From assembly GCA_963383645.1 (NCBI GenBank), contig OY726560.1, positions 81,759,593 to 81,823,592 of the forward strand: a stretch of 64,000 bases of DNA, given 5' to 3'. A program made the translations under genes and the position numbers. The notes under the pieces were generated by a model. The model was not told where the DNA came from and ran no database searches. It worked only from the letters and a program-made list of their open reading frames with translations. The DNA is from Muscardinus avellanarius (lineage: Eukaryota; Chordata; Mammalia; Rodentia; Gliridae). Shown here one piece after another: positions 22,530-35,439 of the stretch (the stretch's first letter is position 1; each line of letters begins with the position of its first letter).

Positions 22530-23857
22530 CTACTAAAAGCTCAGACCAAGAAGGTTTCCCAGCCAAATGTTATAAAACCTTTAAAGATAAAATTACAATA
22601 CTTCTCAATCTATTTCATAAAACAGAAAGACAGGACTCTCCCAAAGATATTCTATGACACCAATATCACATTAATACCAAAACCAAAAAGAGACAGCTTA
22701 TGAAAACTACAAACTAATATTTTTGATGAACATAGATGCAAAACTTCTAAACAAAGTACTAGAAATGCACATTTAGAACTGCATCAAGAAAGTCATACAG
22801 CACAAGCTAGGGTTCATACAGGAATGCAAGGCTGATTCAACATAGAAAAAACAATCCATGCAAATTACCACATAAACAGAAGTAAGGACAAAATCACATG
22901 ATCATTTAAATAGATGCTGAAAAAGCATTTGGATAAAATCCAACACCCATTCATGCTAAAAACACTGCAAAACATCAGAATAGAAGGAACATACCTCAAA
23001 ATAAAAAAGGCCTATAGCCAACATCATATTGAATGGGCAAAAACTACAAGGGTCTCCCTTAAAAACAGGAACAAGACAAGGATGTCCACTATTACTAATC
23101 CTTTTCAATATAGTACTTGAGATTCTAACTAGAGCAGTAAGGCAAGAAAGGAAAAATACCTCTGCAAAGAAAATTATAAAACATTGAAAAAAGAAATTGA
23201 AATCTTTGAAGATAGAAGGACCTCCCATGCTCTTGGATATCATCAAAATGGCCATTCTTTCAAAAGTGATCTAAAGATTCAATGCAATATCCACTAAAAT
23301 ACCATGGTCATTCTTAACAGATACAGGAAAATTAGTCCTTAAAATTATCTGTAACAACAAAAAACCCAGAATAGCCAAAACAGTTCTCACAACAAGAACC
23401 ATACAGGAAGCATCACAATACTTGACTTCAAACTCTACTGTAGAGCCATAGTAATAGAAACAACACGGTATTGACACAAAAGCAGACACATAGATCAAGA
23501 GAGAAGAATAGAGGACTCAGAAACAAATCCACATACTTATAGCCAATTGATTTTGACAAAGGGGCCAAAGAGATATACTGGAAAAAATAGCTTCTTCAGC
23601 AAATGGTGTTGGTAAAACTGGTTAACCATATGCAGAAAAATAGAAATAAACCCCACTTTCTCACCTTGCACAAGATTCAATTCAAGATGAATCAAAGACT
23701 TGGAAATCAGACCAATGACCTTGCAGCTACTTGAAGAGGATCTAGGACCAACACTCCAACAGATAGAGATGGGTGAAAACTTCCTGAACAAGGCCCCAAA
23801 GGTACAAGAAATTAAAATGAGGATCAATATGTAGGATTGCATTAAACTGAAGAGCTT
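22530..23857 (+). pseudogene. L1 ORF2 fragment (reverse transcriptase region), inactive
   Basis: Sense L1 ORF2. The RT region is recognised by the translated GTRQGCPL motif near 23060-23095. Later come the cysteine-side segments aaacccagaatagccaaaac, tcttcagcaaatggtgttgg and aagagcttctg. Sequence between about 23155 and 23165 jumps past the region that should hold the catalytic FADD box, so a deletion removed the active site. Many stops. It is cut off at 23857, where a SINE starts without a poly-T run. Confidence 0.85.
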
Positions 23858-24058
23858 CTGGTGCTGAAGATTAAACCCAGGGGCATTCTATTGACAAGCT
23901 GTATCCCCAGTTCTATTTTATATTCTTTGTTGTGAAACAGGGTCGCACTAATTTTCAGAGGGCATCTCTAAGTAGCTGAGGCTGGCTGTGAACTTGCAAT
24001 TCTCCTGTCTCAGCCTATTAAGTACTGGGATTACAAGTGTATGCCACGAAGCCCATCT
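23858..24058 (-). mobile_element. B1-dID SINE, truncated at the junction
   Basis: ggtgctgaagattaaaccca ... atgccacgaagccca. No poly-T and no target duplication. It abuts the L1 fragment directly. Confidence 0.78.
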
Positions 24059-24775
24059 TACATTGAGAATTTTAGGAGTTGTTTACACAATAGTCTGTGT
24101 GTAATAACAGATAATTCCCCCCCAAAAAGAATTCACTTTGATGACATAGATGCAGGCATGCACATTTCATGGTTAAAACAGTAGGAACAGACCGCATAAG
24201 GAAAAAATAAATCCATATCCTCAAGCTAAAAAGAAAAAAATAAATCCACATCCCTGAAAGCTTTTCAGGCCTGTGCAATTGATCTGTACTTGTAGTTACT
24301 GATATTAAGTGCTGGCATTTCAGGGCATTTTGAACTTTGATTCTAAATAGCCTTTAAGTGAATTTCCATTCAATCTATATAGAGCTAATGATGTTTGGGG
24401 AATTAAAGCCTTTATGTCCTTTAAAATCACGATAACACTTTTTTCTATCTATAAAGCAAAGAGAGACACTTGGATGTATTTTTTTCTCTCCTCTAATTAT
24501 CTTCATCTCATGAAAGAGACCAAACTTTAATAGGACATGTTCTAATTACTTCTCCACTTAATCAAGGTATAGCTACTTTCACTATTTTTGAATGTCCTCT
24601 TAATCATACTTCTTTATAAATATTTTCAAATTAAGCTTTTCATTTTGAAATCATTGTAGCTTCTCCTAGTGTTGTAAGGAATAATGCGACGAGATTCCAT
24701 AGATCCTCATTTCATACAGCTGATTTTAATGACAGCTGCCAAAGCAGTTCAGTTCATTGAACTAAAGTGTTTCTC
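24059..24775. other. Unassigned DNA
   Basis: No recognised element or gene. Confidence 0.4.
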
Positions 24776-25096
24776 CCTACCCTTGAATTCATGCAATGAA
24801 TTCCTAATACCCCAGAAGTAACTGTCTTTGAAGAAAGGGTCCTTAAAGATGTAATTAAGTTAAAATTAGTTCATTAGGGTGAGCCCTAATCCAATGCAAC
24901 TAGTGCAGAGGGAAGGTCATGTGAGCACACAGGGAAAAGGGAGACATCTAGAATCAAGGAATGAGAAACAAGGCTTTAGGAGAACCAGCTCCACTCTATC
25001 TTGATCCTGGACTCTAGCACTATGAGAAAATAAGTTTTTGTTGTTTAGGCCACTCAATCTCTGATGCTTTATTACAGTAGCCTTAGCAAGAAAACA
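24776..25096 (+). mobile_element. MLT1-type LTR remnant (ERVL-MaLR)
   Basis: The typical order is present: gtccttaaagatgtaattaa, attagggtgagccctaatcc, aaggtcatgtgagcacacag, ttgatcctggactctagcac, tatgagaaaataagtttttg. A solo LTR of an ancient mammalian retrovirus-like family, with no internal genes. Confidence 0.75.
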
Positions 25097-25262
25097 GCAA
25101 CATCCTACAAAGAACTATAATGTAACAGCACCAGGATATTAATTGATATAACCAAGAAACAAACTATTTCCATTACAATAAGAATCTCTCTTATTGCTGT
25201 TTTATAGCCACATTAACCTCCTTCTACCTCTACCTCATGCTTCATCTTTAGCAACTGGTTTT

Positions 25263-25350
25263 GGTTTTTTTTTGACAATACTGGGGATCAAACTCAAGGC
25301 CTCATGCATGTTAGGAAGTGCTCTGCCACTAGGCTACACTCCCAAACCCC
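25263..25350 (-). mobile_element. ID-type (tRNA-derived) SINE monomer
   Basis: gacaatactggggatcaaac, ctcatgcatgttaggaagtg, ctctgccactaggctacact. Unlike the dID halves of the dimers, it keeps the segment those halves have lost, so it represents a fuller ID unit. Confidence 0.7.
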
Positions 25351-25369
25351 AACAATCTGTTCTTTATTG

Positions 25370-25965
25370 TATGATCTTATCACTTCGAGAATGTTATATA
25401 AATGATATCATAAGTTGGTTTTTGACTGTTTTTTATCCATTCGCCGATTAAATAGAAGGTGGGTTGTTTACAGTTTGGGGTATTATGAATAAAATTGTAT
25501 GGGTATTGGGCTACATAAACTTAAATTATAACTTCTAAAACATAAATGTCCAGCAATGCCATAGCTGGATCAAACAATTATATGGACACTTAGTTTTTAG
25601 AACTTGTAAAAGGTTTCCAGAGTGGTTGTACTGTTTTTCATTCTCATCAAGAAGGAGCAAGGGAGCCAGTTCTGCTCATCTTCACCAGCATTCGGTGTTG
25701 TTGCTATTTATATAAGCTAATGATGGTTGCCATCTTTCCATGTGTTCATTGAAATCTATATATTGTTTCTGGTATTAAATCTTTTTAATATGCTTTGCCC
25801 TAGCCCCAGTTGGTTTATTTGTTGTCTTAATGTTAAATTTTGAGAGATTTTTATTTTTTCTAGATATTAGTTTTCTTTCAGATGTGTAGTTTGTAAATAT
25901 TTTATACCAATGCATAGTTTTTCTTCTTCTTACTCCCCCACCTCAGGGTCTTCTTCAGATGATAT
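25370..25965 (-). mobile_element. Old L1, antisense (left part)
   Basis: ggtgggttgtttacagtttg, gccatagctggatcaaacaa, aaaggtttccagagtggttg and cttcaccagcattcggtgtt match an antisense L1 3' region. Continues after the SINE at 25978. Confidence 0.68.
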
Positions 25966-25977
25966 GTTATTTAAATT

Positions 25978-26114
25978 TTGTTTGTTTGTTTTTGTTTTTG
26001 AGACAGGGTCTTATTGTGTTGCCAAGGTCTGGCCTTGAACTCATGATCTTCCTTTATCAGCCTTGGGAGTAGCTGGAATTATAGGTATGTGCCCACCACT
26101 ACCATGCCCAGCAA
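25978..26114 (-). mobile_element. B1-like SINE monomer
   Basis: tttttgagacagggtcttat, ggccttgaactcatgatctt, accatgcccagc. Inserted in the old L1. Confidence 0.72.
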
Positions 26115-26785
26115 AAGTTTTTCATTTTTATAAATTTTAATTAATCACCTTATACTTTAATGGGTCTTGGTTCTGGTGATAAGTATAAGAACTTTTAGTT
26201 ATAGATAAGATTTTCAACTGTATAATCCTCCATATGTTTTATAGTTTAACCATGTCTATTAAAGTGTGTGAGCTATTTGAGTTAATTTTTGTATAAGAAC
26301 TGAGATTTTAGGTTGGATTTTTTGTTTGTTTTGTTGCATATGAATGTCCAGTTGCTCTACCACCATTTGTTATAAAGACTACTGTTGAATTACTTTCACA
26401 TCTTTGCAAACTAAAGAGGTCTCTTGGGCATAGCTGTGAATCCATCCTGTTTTGGCCCCACTGATCTTTGGGGTCTATCTGTGCAGTAATCCCACAGCAT
26501 CCTGATTATTGTAACTTTATAATAAGTCTTGAACTTGGGTAGGTGGATTCCTCCTCTTTGTTCTTCTCTTTCAAAATGGTTTGAGCTATTCTACTTTTCT
26601 CATTTCCTGTAAAAATGCCAAAATAATTTTTCTGTCTCTAGAAACAATATGGGTGGGATATTTTTATGGAATTGAATTAAACCTGTGTTAATTAAGAAGA
26701 CAATATCTTTTCTATGCTGAATTTTAACACCAGTAGAGTTACTCTCCATTCTCTGATTTTTTTCATCAAGCTTTGTAATTTCTGA
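26115..26785 (-). mobile_element. Old L1 ORF2, antisense (right part)
   Basis: gagttaatttttgtataaga, accaccatttgttataaaga, gcatcctgattattgtaact and tttctgacatag follow antisense L1 ORF2. Very diverged. Confidence 0.7.
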
Positions 26786-26885
26786 CATAGAAAACTATTG
26801 GATTATGTGTGCATGTATGTCTTCACGTCTTTTATCCCATTAAGATGTATGACTAAAATGTACCAATAAAAAATAAGAAAGAAAG
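26786..26885 (+). mobile_element. L1 3' end, severely 5'-truncated
   Basis: tgtgtgcatgtatgtcttca ... taaaatgtaccaataaaaaa. Only the last ~100 bp of an L1. Confidence 0.75.
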
Positions 26886-27346
26886 AATATTACATAATTG
26901 CATTTTTGTTGGATTTAAATGAAGGTAGGAAGAGTGGAAATCATTACTACTAGGTGGGGCAGATGTCTAAGCCCAGTGTTTTCTGCTCACACGGAGAGGA
27001 GTTGGGACTAGGAACTCATAGCCACCTAGTGGGAGTGAAAAGTTCAGGCCCCCTTTTTACTACCACCTCAAAAGGTTTTGGAACAACTTGGTATAGTTTG
27101 ACTAGGGTAAGAGACCCTGGTAGGATTTCCATTGGTGAGAGTAGAAGTGGGGCTGCAATTTTTTCTGTAGTGTTTGACTAGAGTAGAGTCATTAGTCTCT
27201 AAAATTTTTCTACTTCATTAGGATGTCTCTTTCCTAGACTTTTGTCTAGAGAGAGTAAGCCTCTGGGGAGTGGAGCTTTTTTCTGTGTCTATTGGCATTA
27301 TCAAGTTACTAGACTTAGGCTATAAATCTGGGGTATATAAGGCGAA
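26886..27346. other. Unassigned DNA
   Basis: No recognised element or gene. Confidence 0.4.
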
Positions 27347-27360
27347 AAGAAAACTTAGGA

Positions 27361-27575
27361 GCCAGGCATGGTGGCACATGCTTGTAATTCCAGTACTTGG
27401 GAGGGTGAGACAGAGGATTACAGGTTCCCAGACAGTCTCAGCTAATTAGTGAGCCCCTCCATAACTTAGTGAGACCCTGTTTCAAAATAAAAAATAAAAT
27501 AGGACTGGGGATGTACCTTGGAAATAGAATGCCCCTGGGTTCAATCAATCCTCAGTACCACACACACACACACAC
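27361..27575 (+). mobile_element. B1-dID dimeric SINE with (CA)n tail
   Basis: gccaggcatggtggcacatg ... cctcagtaccac, then a (CA)n run that grows from the terminal ACCACA. Flanked by aagaaaa(c/t)ttagga at 27347 and 27576. Confidence 0.9.
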
Positions 27576-27589
27576 AAGAAAATTTAGGG

Positions 27590-30429
27590 AACTCATTTCC
27601 CTATTATTCAATGTCCCCAAAGTTCCTATCTTATTTGACTTATTTTTGTGTCCTTTAGAGTTCTTTATGTTTGTTTTATGTGTAATGTCTGAGAGTTTTA
27701 ATTTTACTTAATGGGGGGAAAAGGGATATGTATGTATACTCTTTCCTGAAAAGGAAAGTTGCACACATATTTTGGGGGGCAGTAAGTTGTAAAACCCAGT
27801 TTCCACAGACTGAAAACAGTCACATATGTTCTATGTGTCTCAAAGGAACGATGCTCGCATGATGATCTGCAGGTAGAGACTTTCTGTTGTGGTGCCATTG
27901 TGAGAGTCTGACTGGTGGTCTCTCAGTGAGCTCCCCTGCATAATAGGGTAAGAACTATAAACCTTGAGATTGTGAGGATCACGCCTATTTTCACCATATA
28001 GACTTGAAACACATACAAAGTAAGAGCTTAATATTTGTTGGATAGATATACACATTATATACCTGAAATAGTAAACCATCAAGTATATAAAGATGGTTGA
28101 AAGTAAGGCATTTTTTTCAAGAATATTTTACTTGAACTAAGAGCCTGTCATTTTATTTGGAAGAACTAGTCTTTCTAAAATTAAATATGGACAGTCGCAC
28201 AGACCATATTACAGAGTGTGTGCAAAGAACAGTTCTTTGCATCATTTTAATTTTATAGAGGAATGGTGATAACTTGTTCCCCTTGTATTATATATTTTCT
28301 TGCAACTACAATTTTAATAATGAATTTGCTATGATTAATACCAAAAAATACATCGACTTTGGAATTCTTACTCACCTCTAAACATAGTTATATTACTACT
28401 AATACAACATTTTATTTTTCTAATTTTTCTGGTAATAACCAACTACTATACTTTTACTTTGAGTACATCTATTCTGGTCATGGGATAGCTCTTCTTTGTA
28501 TGGTACAACTTTGTTTATAAGTATTTTAAGCATAGTGCTGAACATCAAATTCAATAATGCTGTTATCCAAATATATGTTTATGTGAATACGGAACACAGA
28601 ATTACAGTAATAATCTTAAAGACTTTTTACTAACAATTACTATAATTTATATGTAGCTCTGACCCAATTTGCTTTTACTACTTGGACATTCTGGTAAATT
28701 GCTGTGAATAGCAACTGTAGGCAGTGGTAGGAAATCATTATCCACAAATGTTATTACAACATCTATGAGTTTACAGAAAGTCAGTCAATATTTCAAAATC
28801 AATTTATCTCTGTGATAGAGGAACACCATACATTTGTCTGCAAATACTAAGATATTTGGACCAAAAGAAAATGTATTCAAATACTCAACCTTTTCGTTCA
28901 GTTTGGGTTGGTTTCATGATTCATGATCGCCATAATCTCATCTGATTTCAAAATAGTTGTGGAGTTGCTTCTGACTCAACTGGTCATAAATCTCATGCTC
29001 TGTTTTTAGTGCTGATCACATTCACGCGAGCTGGGTGGAGTCGTCATTGGCTTGCTCACTCACTCATTCACTCACTCTCTCACTCATGTAGTGAACGACT
29101 CTGTGACTGATTCTGAAGGTCAACAAAATTATATGGTATTTATTCTTCATGTACAAATTTAGTTGGGGAGATAGAAATGTAAAAAGAAAAGGAAAATATG
29201 AGTTGTTAATGAATAGATTTCAGGCCTCAGGGTTTGGATGTGGAAAGATGAGAAGGGATTTCATGACAACAACCAGGATTCTGGTATAACCATGAACAAA
29301 AGCTGAGACAGACTTTAGCGGAGGAGATGTGAGGAAGATGTACTGTCAATTTTGCATGTGATGGTGCCTCTAAGACTTATAGGTGAGATGTTACAGGTAG
29401 CAGCTCAGAGGGTCAGGGATGGAGGTCTTGTCTAGTAACCATCAGCCTGAGGGGAATAGTTATAGCCAAGACAGGGAGAAAGGAGTGAACAGGTGAAATA
29501 AACAAGGGGGAAAGAGCAGACTGCAAGAAAAGCTGGATTCCCCACGGTGTGTGTCAGCTGGAGCCTGTGAACTTCAGATTTGGAATTGAGGCTGCTTTCT
29601 GCCACTCTAGAAGCCATGGAGGACCTGACTGCAGGCTTGAGGATTGGATACTCTAAATCTGAGCTCACTGTGCACTCTCAGGGGATAAGTGAGTATCAGC
29701 CATCAATGAGGCTGCCTGGTTGTGAGACAAGAAGTTGCCATGCTCTTGAGGGCCTCTGTGCTGACTTAAGCACACTAGATTAGGTGAGGACTGGGCAGGC
29801 TGAAGAGGGTATGCCCATCTAAAGAGGACAATCACAGAAAACCTCAGTTGCCATCCTTGCAGAATATAGAGGAGTTGCCAGATCTTCAATTTCTTCATGA
29901 GAATTTTTTTTTAAAAAGATTTTTATGTAAAGTATCCCACTTTTTAACTATGGCAGCAAAGTGAAATTTAAAACTCTGTGTTGGGGACCAAGGGGGAAAA
30001 TGAGTTTGTGGAATGAACTTGAAGCTCTCTGCAATAGCCAGCTTCAGTTGGAACGACTGATTAATGCTGAGTGTCAGGAAGTAATGAAGACCCCCCCCCC
30101 AACACACACAGAGACTGTACTCCATGCATCAGTGAATACTTGCTTCATTCCTGGTATATGCCAGATTCAAGAGATTTAGTAGTTAAATAAAGTAAAAAAT
30201 TCCAAAGAACGGATTACATGTAAGGAGGCCTCTTTCCGCTGTCCTATGGTTATTCTCTTTGTGATATTGACTTGTGGTTGAAATAAATGTCAATGTTTGT
30301 AGTGGAAGAGCCATGCAGCCACTTACTTAGTTCTAGTATCCAATGGGTTTATATTTATCCATTAGCTACTTATTAGATGCCACATATTTAGCTCTGTGAC
30401 TATTAGAAACAGACCCTGCAAGGCTCTCA
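27590..30429. other. Unassigned DNA
   Basis: AT-rich. It contains an imperfect (CACT)n stretch near 29050-29090 and a C10 run at 30091-30100. No gene or confident repeat is recognised; several open frames of 60-80 codons look random. Confidence 0.4.
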
Positions 30430-30575
30430 ATTTCTTTGTGTTTCTGTTTTCTTGACTGTAAAATGTGCATCATGATAATACCAACTGATAAAATTATAGT
30501 GATAATAAAGTGAGATGATATCTGTGAAATTTTAAGCCTATGTTCTGACTCATAGTAACTATCAAAAGGTTAGCT
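30430..30575 (+). mobile_element. MIR SINE remnant
   Basis: gttttcttgactgtaaaatg, aataaagtgagatgatatct and gactcatagtaactatcaaa. Confidence 0.6.
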
Positions 30576-32123
30576 ATAATTATGATTGGCACCCTGCCCA
30601 TGTGTCTAAAACAAGGGCTTTTATTATGCTCAGAGGATGCAAATGTGACTTATGTTCATAGAAGTGTGAGAAACCTTTTGAGAAGCAAGCCTACATTTTT
30701 GAAAACTATACTTTAAGGAAATTGATTCCTGGGGCATAAGCCAATGCCCTGGGGTGATCTGAAGCAGGTGCAAAATCAAATTAATTGCCAATCAGTTGCA
30801 TATGCTCATACAAATAAGATCCCTCTGCTGAGCAGATGGAGGGGGCAGATGTATGTTTGGATCCTGTAGGGATGGGTAATGGGGATGGCCTTGACAATGG
30901 GGTTGCTCAGGGAAAGCTTTGTTTCTTCATTACAAACCAACATCTCTTTTCTTTCAGGTGACTCATAGAAAATCTATTCCTGACTCTGTGTGATATTGGC
31001 ATCTAGCCAATTGCTTCTGACCACACCTGTGAGTTTGACTGTGTCTAATAAGATTCACAATAAAAAGTATGCAACATAAAGCATTTATTAAACAAGTCCT
31101 GCAATATAAAACATTTATTTATTCAGTGGATATTATTACCTATATGCCAAGTATTGCACTAAGCACTGGGTATGAGAATAACTTGGGCACATTTCCAGTT
31201 ATTACACAGTTTATAGTCTAATAAGAAAATCAGAATATTAAATAAGAAATCATATGTGGTATGGTTCTTGGTTTAGCACATAAAAGGATCATAATGGTTT
31301 CCCAAAGAAATTATGTGAAAACTGACTTTTAAAATCAAGTAATAGAAAATGCCAGGCAAGATAATGAAAGCTTCAAGATGGAGAGGAGCAAGTACTTATT
31401 GCATAACAGAGTCAAATAGAGCATCTTTCTACTTGGCTGGCTACCATTTTAAAATTATATGCTAATATAATAATATAATAAATTGTATGCTAATATAATA
31501 AGTTTCAAAGTGTGTATTGTTGTTGACCCAGTGTATTTTACTATTAAAGTGCACATGAACTTGAAGGATTGTCTTGGACTTAATGCCATTTTTAAATGAG
31601 TACGTTACTTGACACAGATAATCTATCACCCACTTACCCTTCTCACATCACCACTGCTCTTGTTTAGACCTTGCTACTTCTTATTGACCTAATGCAATAT
31701 TGCCCTCATGATTTTTTTCTACTCCAGTTTCTTTTATGCTTTGCTGCAAAATTAAATTTCCTGAAGCGCAACTCTGATCCTATCATTACTGTGCTTGTGG
31801 GTTTCTCATGTTATTGCCACAATCTAAGATGTCTGTAATAACATTCAGGGTAGCACTCGAAGCCTCCTGGCTCCAGCCCACCTTTCTCAGTGCTCCTGCC
31901 TTACTCTGTTCCCTGGGAGTTAATGTAGAATACTTGCTGTTCTTTAATTTCCCTGCATCACTAGCCTTTATATATAGCTGTGTTCAATTTCAAATGCATT
32001 TATTTATCTGGATAGTACATGTTGAAATACACATCTCGTGGACAAACTCCATTGCTCCATTGTCTGTGACATCTTTTTTTCACCTCTACTCGCACTCCTG
32101 TATTGTGTTCTCTCCTTCATTTT
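30576..32123. other. Mostly unassigned DNA
   Basis: A weak MIR-like antisense segment lies at about 31115-31200 (gccaagtattgcactaagca). A plus-strand frame at 31808-32227 runs into the next SINE and is not credible as a gene. Confidence 0.4.
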
Positions 32124-32332
32124 TTCTTTTTTTTTTGTGGTACAGGGTATTAAACTCAGGGTCATTCTCCCGCCAAGCTATACCCCAGCAGTATTTTATT
32201 TTATTTTATTTTATTTTGAAAAAGTAGTTTAATGAGAGTCTCACCACTTGTTGAGGCTATTCTCAAACCTGTGATCCTCCTGTCTCATCCTCTCAAATAC
32301 TGGAATTGCAAGCATACGCCACCATGCCTGGC
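32124..32332 (-). mobile_element. B1-dID dimeric SINE
   Basis: ttttttttttgtggtacagg, dID half, TTTTA-repeat linker, B1 half ending caccatgcctggcc. Confidence 0.85.
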
Positions 32333-32762
32333 CAGTGCTCTCCCCATGCACTCTGTCCTCTGTGTTCATCATTTGAGTTGCACCACTCATATATACTGAT
32401 AGACTATGAGGCTGTAGGTACTACATGTCCCTCATGGTTGTGTTTTCTATGTATTTTTGCATGGGAATCTTCACACTACAGGTGACAAATATTTATTGAA
32501 GTCTACTGGTTTTCCTAGCTAGTAACATTTTTCCACCACAAAGGAAGAATGGCTCTCAGGAGCTCAATGGAAAACTGCTTTCCCAATGTCCTAGTAATTC
32601 TTCTGAAGACCCAGTTCAGTGTAAATACTAATAGTGAAATCAGCATTTCCTTACTACACAGATATCAATTAAGATTAAACATGGTTACTATAACAAAGTA
32701 AGAGCAGGAATTGAAACTGAATTTGTGGAGGTGGTCAAGTCTTAGGTAAGAACTCTGGGGCT

Positions 32763-32820
32763 TTAATGATGGAGCTATATGAAAGATGAAAACTTACCTT
32801 TGAAGTTTAAGTCCAGGGAT
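32763..32820 (+). repeat. 58-bp inverted repeat, left arm
   Basis: Begins ttaatgatggagctatatga and ends agtttaagtccagggat. Its reverse complement occurs at 33121-33178 with two mismatches. Confidence 0.92.
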
Positions 32821-33120
32821 CTCCTGCCCAAGTTATATGGCATCTAACCTTATAGTCTAACTTGGGGAATACTATTCCAATTTCCAAGAAGTAGACATTT
32901 TGCCTGTCAACCTGTATCTGAGAAGAAAGACAGAGAAATGAAGAAGACTGGGTGTTTTCTCTCAGTGCCAGAAGTCTTTTCTTGCTGCATTAGGCTCTAT
33001 CAAGAAGTTACCAGAAAGCCCGTGATGTTTACAGGCCATCACTGTGCCCATGTGTTAGGTTAGAAGTTCCTTTTTTATGTACCTGCCTCAAACAGGTAAG
33101 CTGTGTGGTAAAGTAAGGAT

Positions 33121-33178
33121 ATCCCTGAACTTAAACTTCAAAGGTAAGTTTTCATCTTTCATATAGATCCATCATTAA
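33121..33178 (-). repeat. 58-bp inverted repeat, right arm
   Basis: Begins atccctgaacttaaacttca and ends catcattaa. It pairs with 32763-32820 across a 300-bp spacer. A MIR remnant begins right after it. Confidence 0.92.
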
Positions 33179-33179
33179 T

Positions 33180-33312
33180 TGCTTTGTGACCCTTGGCAAA
33201 CTGTGTAAGCTACCAGAGGTCAGATTACCTAATCTCTAAACCAAGTCATTGTGAGACTCAAACAGAAGAATACATAGGGAAACACTTGGTAAGCATCAAA
33301 GTACTTGACTGA
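33180..33312 (+). mobile_element. MIR SINE remnant
   Basis: gctttgtgacccttggcaaa, cctaatctctaaaccaagtc, acttggtaagcatcaaag. Confidence 0.62.
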
Positions 33313-33475
33313 AGTGAAGTGCTGTTAGAAGTGTTATTGTTATTAGAGAAGAGAAATAAAGTAAAGGTTTGAATTATTTATGTTCAAAAGCTTGAATTAA
33401 AAGTCTAATGGACTTATTTTCTTATTGTTTTGGAGAAGCAGTCTATAAACCCATGATGTGTAGAGCTTGCTAGGT

Positions 33476-33893
33476 GTATTAGTTTTTCATTGCTGTGACC
33501 AAAATTCCTGACAAGAACAGCTTAGAAAAGGAAAGGTTTATTTGGAATTATGGTTTCAGAGGTTTTGTCCATGGTTGTTTGGCTCCAAGGCAGAAACATC
33601 ACGGTAACAGGTTGTAGTGGAGGAAAGCTCCTTCACTCAAAGCAATCAGGAAACAGAGAAGGGACCAGGGACAGATATATTCCCCCACCACGCCCCTAGT
33701 CATGTACATCCTCCTGTCATGCCTACAGTTAGCGCTCAGTAAATCCATTCAAATTATTCATCCATCAATGGAGTAATCCACTGGTGAGGTAGAACCCTTG
33801 TCATTCAGTTATTTCACCTCTGAACATTGCTGCATTATCTAAGTTTTGGGGGCACATTTTTGATCCAAATCATACCACTAGGTTATTCTAAAG
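33476..33893 (-). mobile_element. MaLR-like LTR remnant
   Basis: Reverse copy: gtattagtttttcattgctg, gaaaggtttatttggaatta, atggttgtttggctccaagg, atcaatggagtaatccactg, gatccaaatcataccacta. This is the same repeat type as 44004-44343 in the opposite orientation. The family name is tentative. Confidence 0.6.
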
Positions 33894-35435
33894 AACTATA
33901 TCCAAAGGCTTTATATATTTTTCAATATTATAATTACACTTAATAATTAAGCCATAGGGAGTGAGTAGCAACCTTCATAATCTATAAAAAGATAATAAAC
34001 TGAAATAAGAGAGAAAAACATAGTTTAGCATACTATCTAAACAACAACAGTCAAAAGATATTGATAGACATCTTTCTAGACTTTCTTGTTCTAGAGTGAT
34101 AGTATTGCTTCCTTTTATGAATAATCTTTTAAATTTCAGAGAGGTTGACTTGGTATATTATTTGCTTTTTTTAAAGAAAGGAAGGCTTTATATACTCTAC
34201 AAAGTAATAGCAACAACAATCCCAAATAAAACCTCAAACCTCACCAACACAAAGCAAAAGTGCTTATTATATTTGTCATAGGTTTTGACTGAAGATACCA
34301 TGCTTTTTAATAAAATTATTGAAGTCATTTTTATATTCCAAGTCAAACAGCGATGATTTCATTGTCAATTCAGAAGGAGTTTGTGCTATTATCATTATGT
34401 TATTTTAAAATCTGGATATAGGATGAAGAAATTGGAAGAAGAGGTGATTTAAAAAAAATCAGTAGTACTAGTATCTTCTCTATTTCATCTTTCTAGTTTG
34501 TTTTAGTATCTTATTTAGAAAAAATCAGCAACAACAACAACAAACAGACAAAAGCCTTTCTGAAGATTTGTGTGGTGAAAAGAATAGTCAATTTTGGAGA
34601 GAATGAGAATCTGGGCACAACTGAAGAACAAGCCAACGTTTTATTAATTTTTGCTTAGTAGAAGGACCCTAACAAGGTCCTAGGAGACCATTTATTGATT
34701 AATTATCTACTTAAGAATGTATCATTGTTTAAAAGAGTCAGGAAGCAAGCCCAATTACATCATGCATTAAAAATATATGAATACAGTTGCAGTAGTAATA
34801 AACATGAAAGTGAAAATTGTTAAAAAGAACCAGTACAAATTTGGTCATGGAGTCTAGAATCACCAGATTTAAGAGCTGAGTTGAGTGCATTAGACCACCA
34901 GAGAGGTCCCATAAGACCCCAAGGTCCCATTCACTGTCCTCCTCTTGGACCTCATGCTAATTAATGAAGCCTGGATACTGACAGAAATTTCTATTGGTAC
35001 TTAGAGATATCCATTAAACATAGTAGACAACACCCTCCCTTTCTTATATTCTAGTAGTAGAAAGACAATCAACCAGCATATCTAAGAAATAAAATCATGT
35101 GAAAATTGATAGAAATAAATACTAATAAGAAAAACCACAGGATGAGGACTAGGAACAGAGTGTGAGAAGAAAGTGTGCCAGGAAGACCTCGCTGTGAAAG
35201 CAGTTTCTGAGTCAATGGTTGGAAATGTGGGTAGGGGGAGTGGGCCCCAGGGTGTCAGGGAGAGCCTTCCAGCAGAAGGAGCAACCACTGTTACTTAGAG
35301 TACAGCAGAGTAGAAGCGAGTTCTCAACCTGTGTGTTGCTAAGGTTGGAGCTGATGATTTTTGTTGGATCATGGAAGGTTTAAGTAGACGTGGGGAGACA
35401 GAAAAAATTTGGAGAGAAATCCAAAGCTAGTTTCC
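33894..35435. other. Unassigned DNA
   Basis: AT-rich. No recognised gene or repeat. Confidence 0.4.
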
Positions 35436-35439
35436 ATTT

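Noticed and set aside
25263..25350. Functional tRNA gene
   Set aside because: It is tRNA-derived SINE sequence (ID) with mutated arms and a poly-T flank. The same holds for the dID halves throughout.
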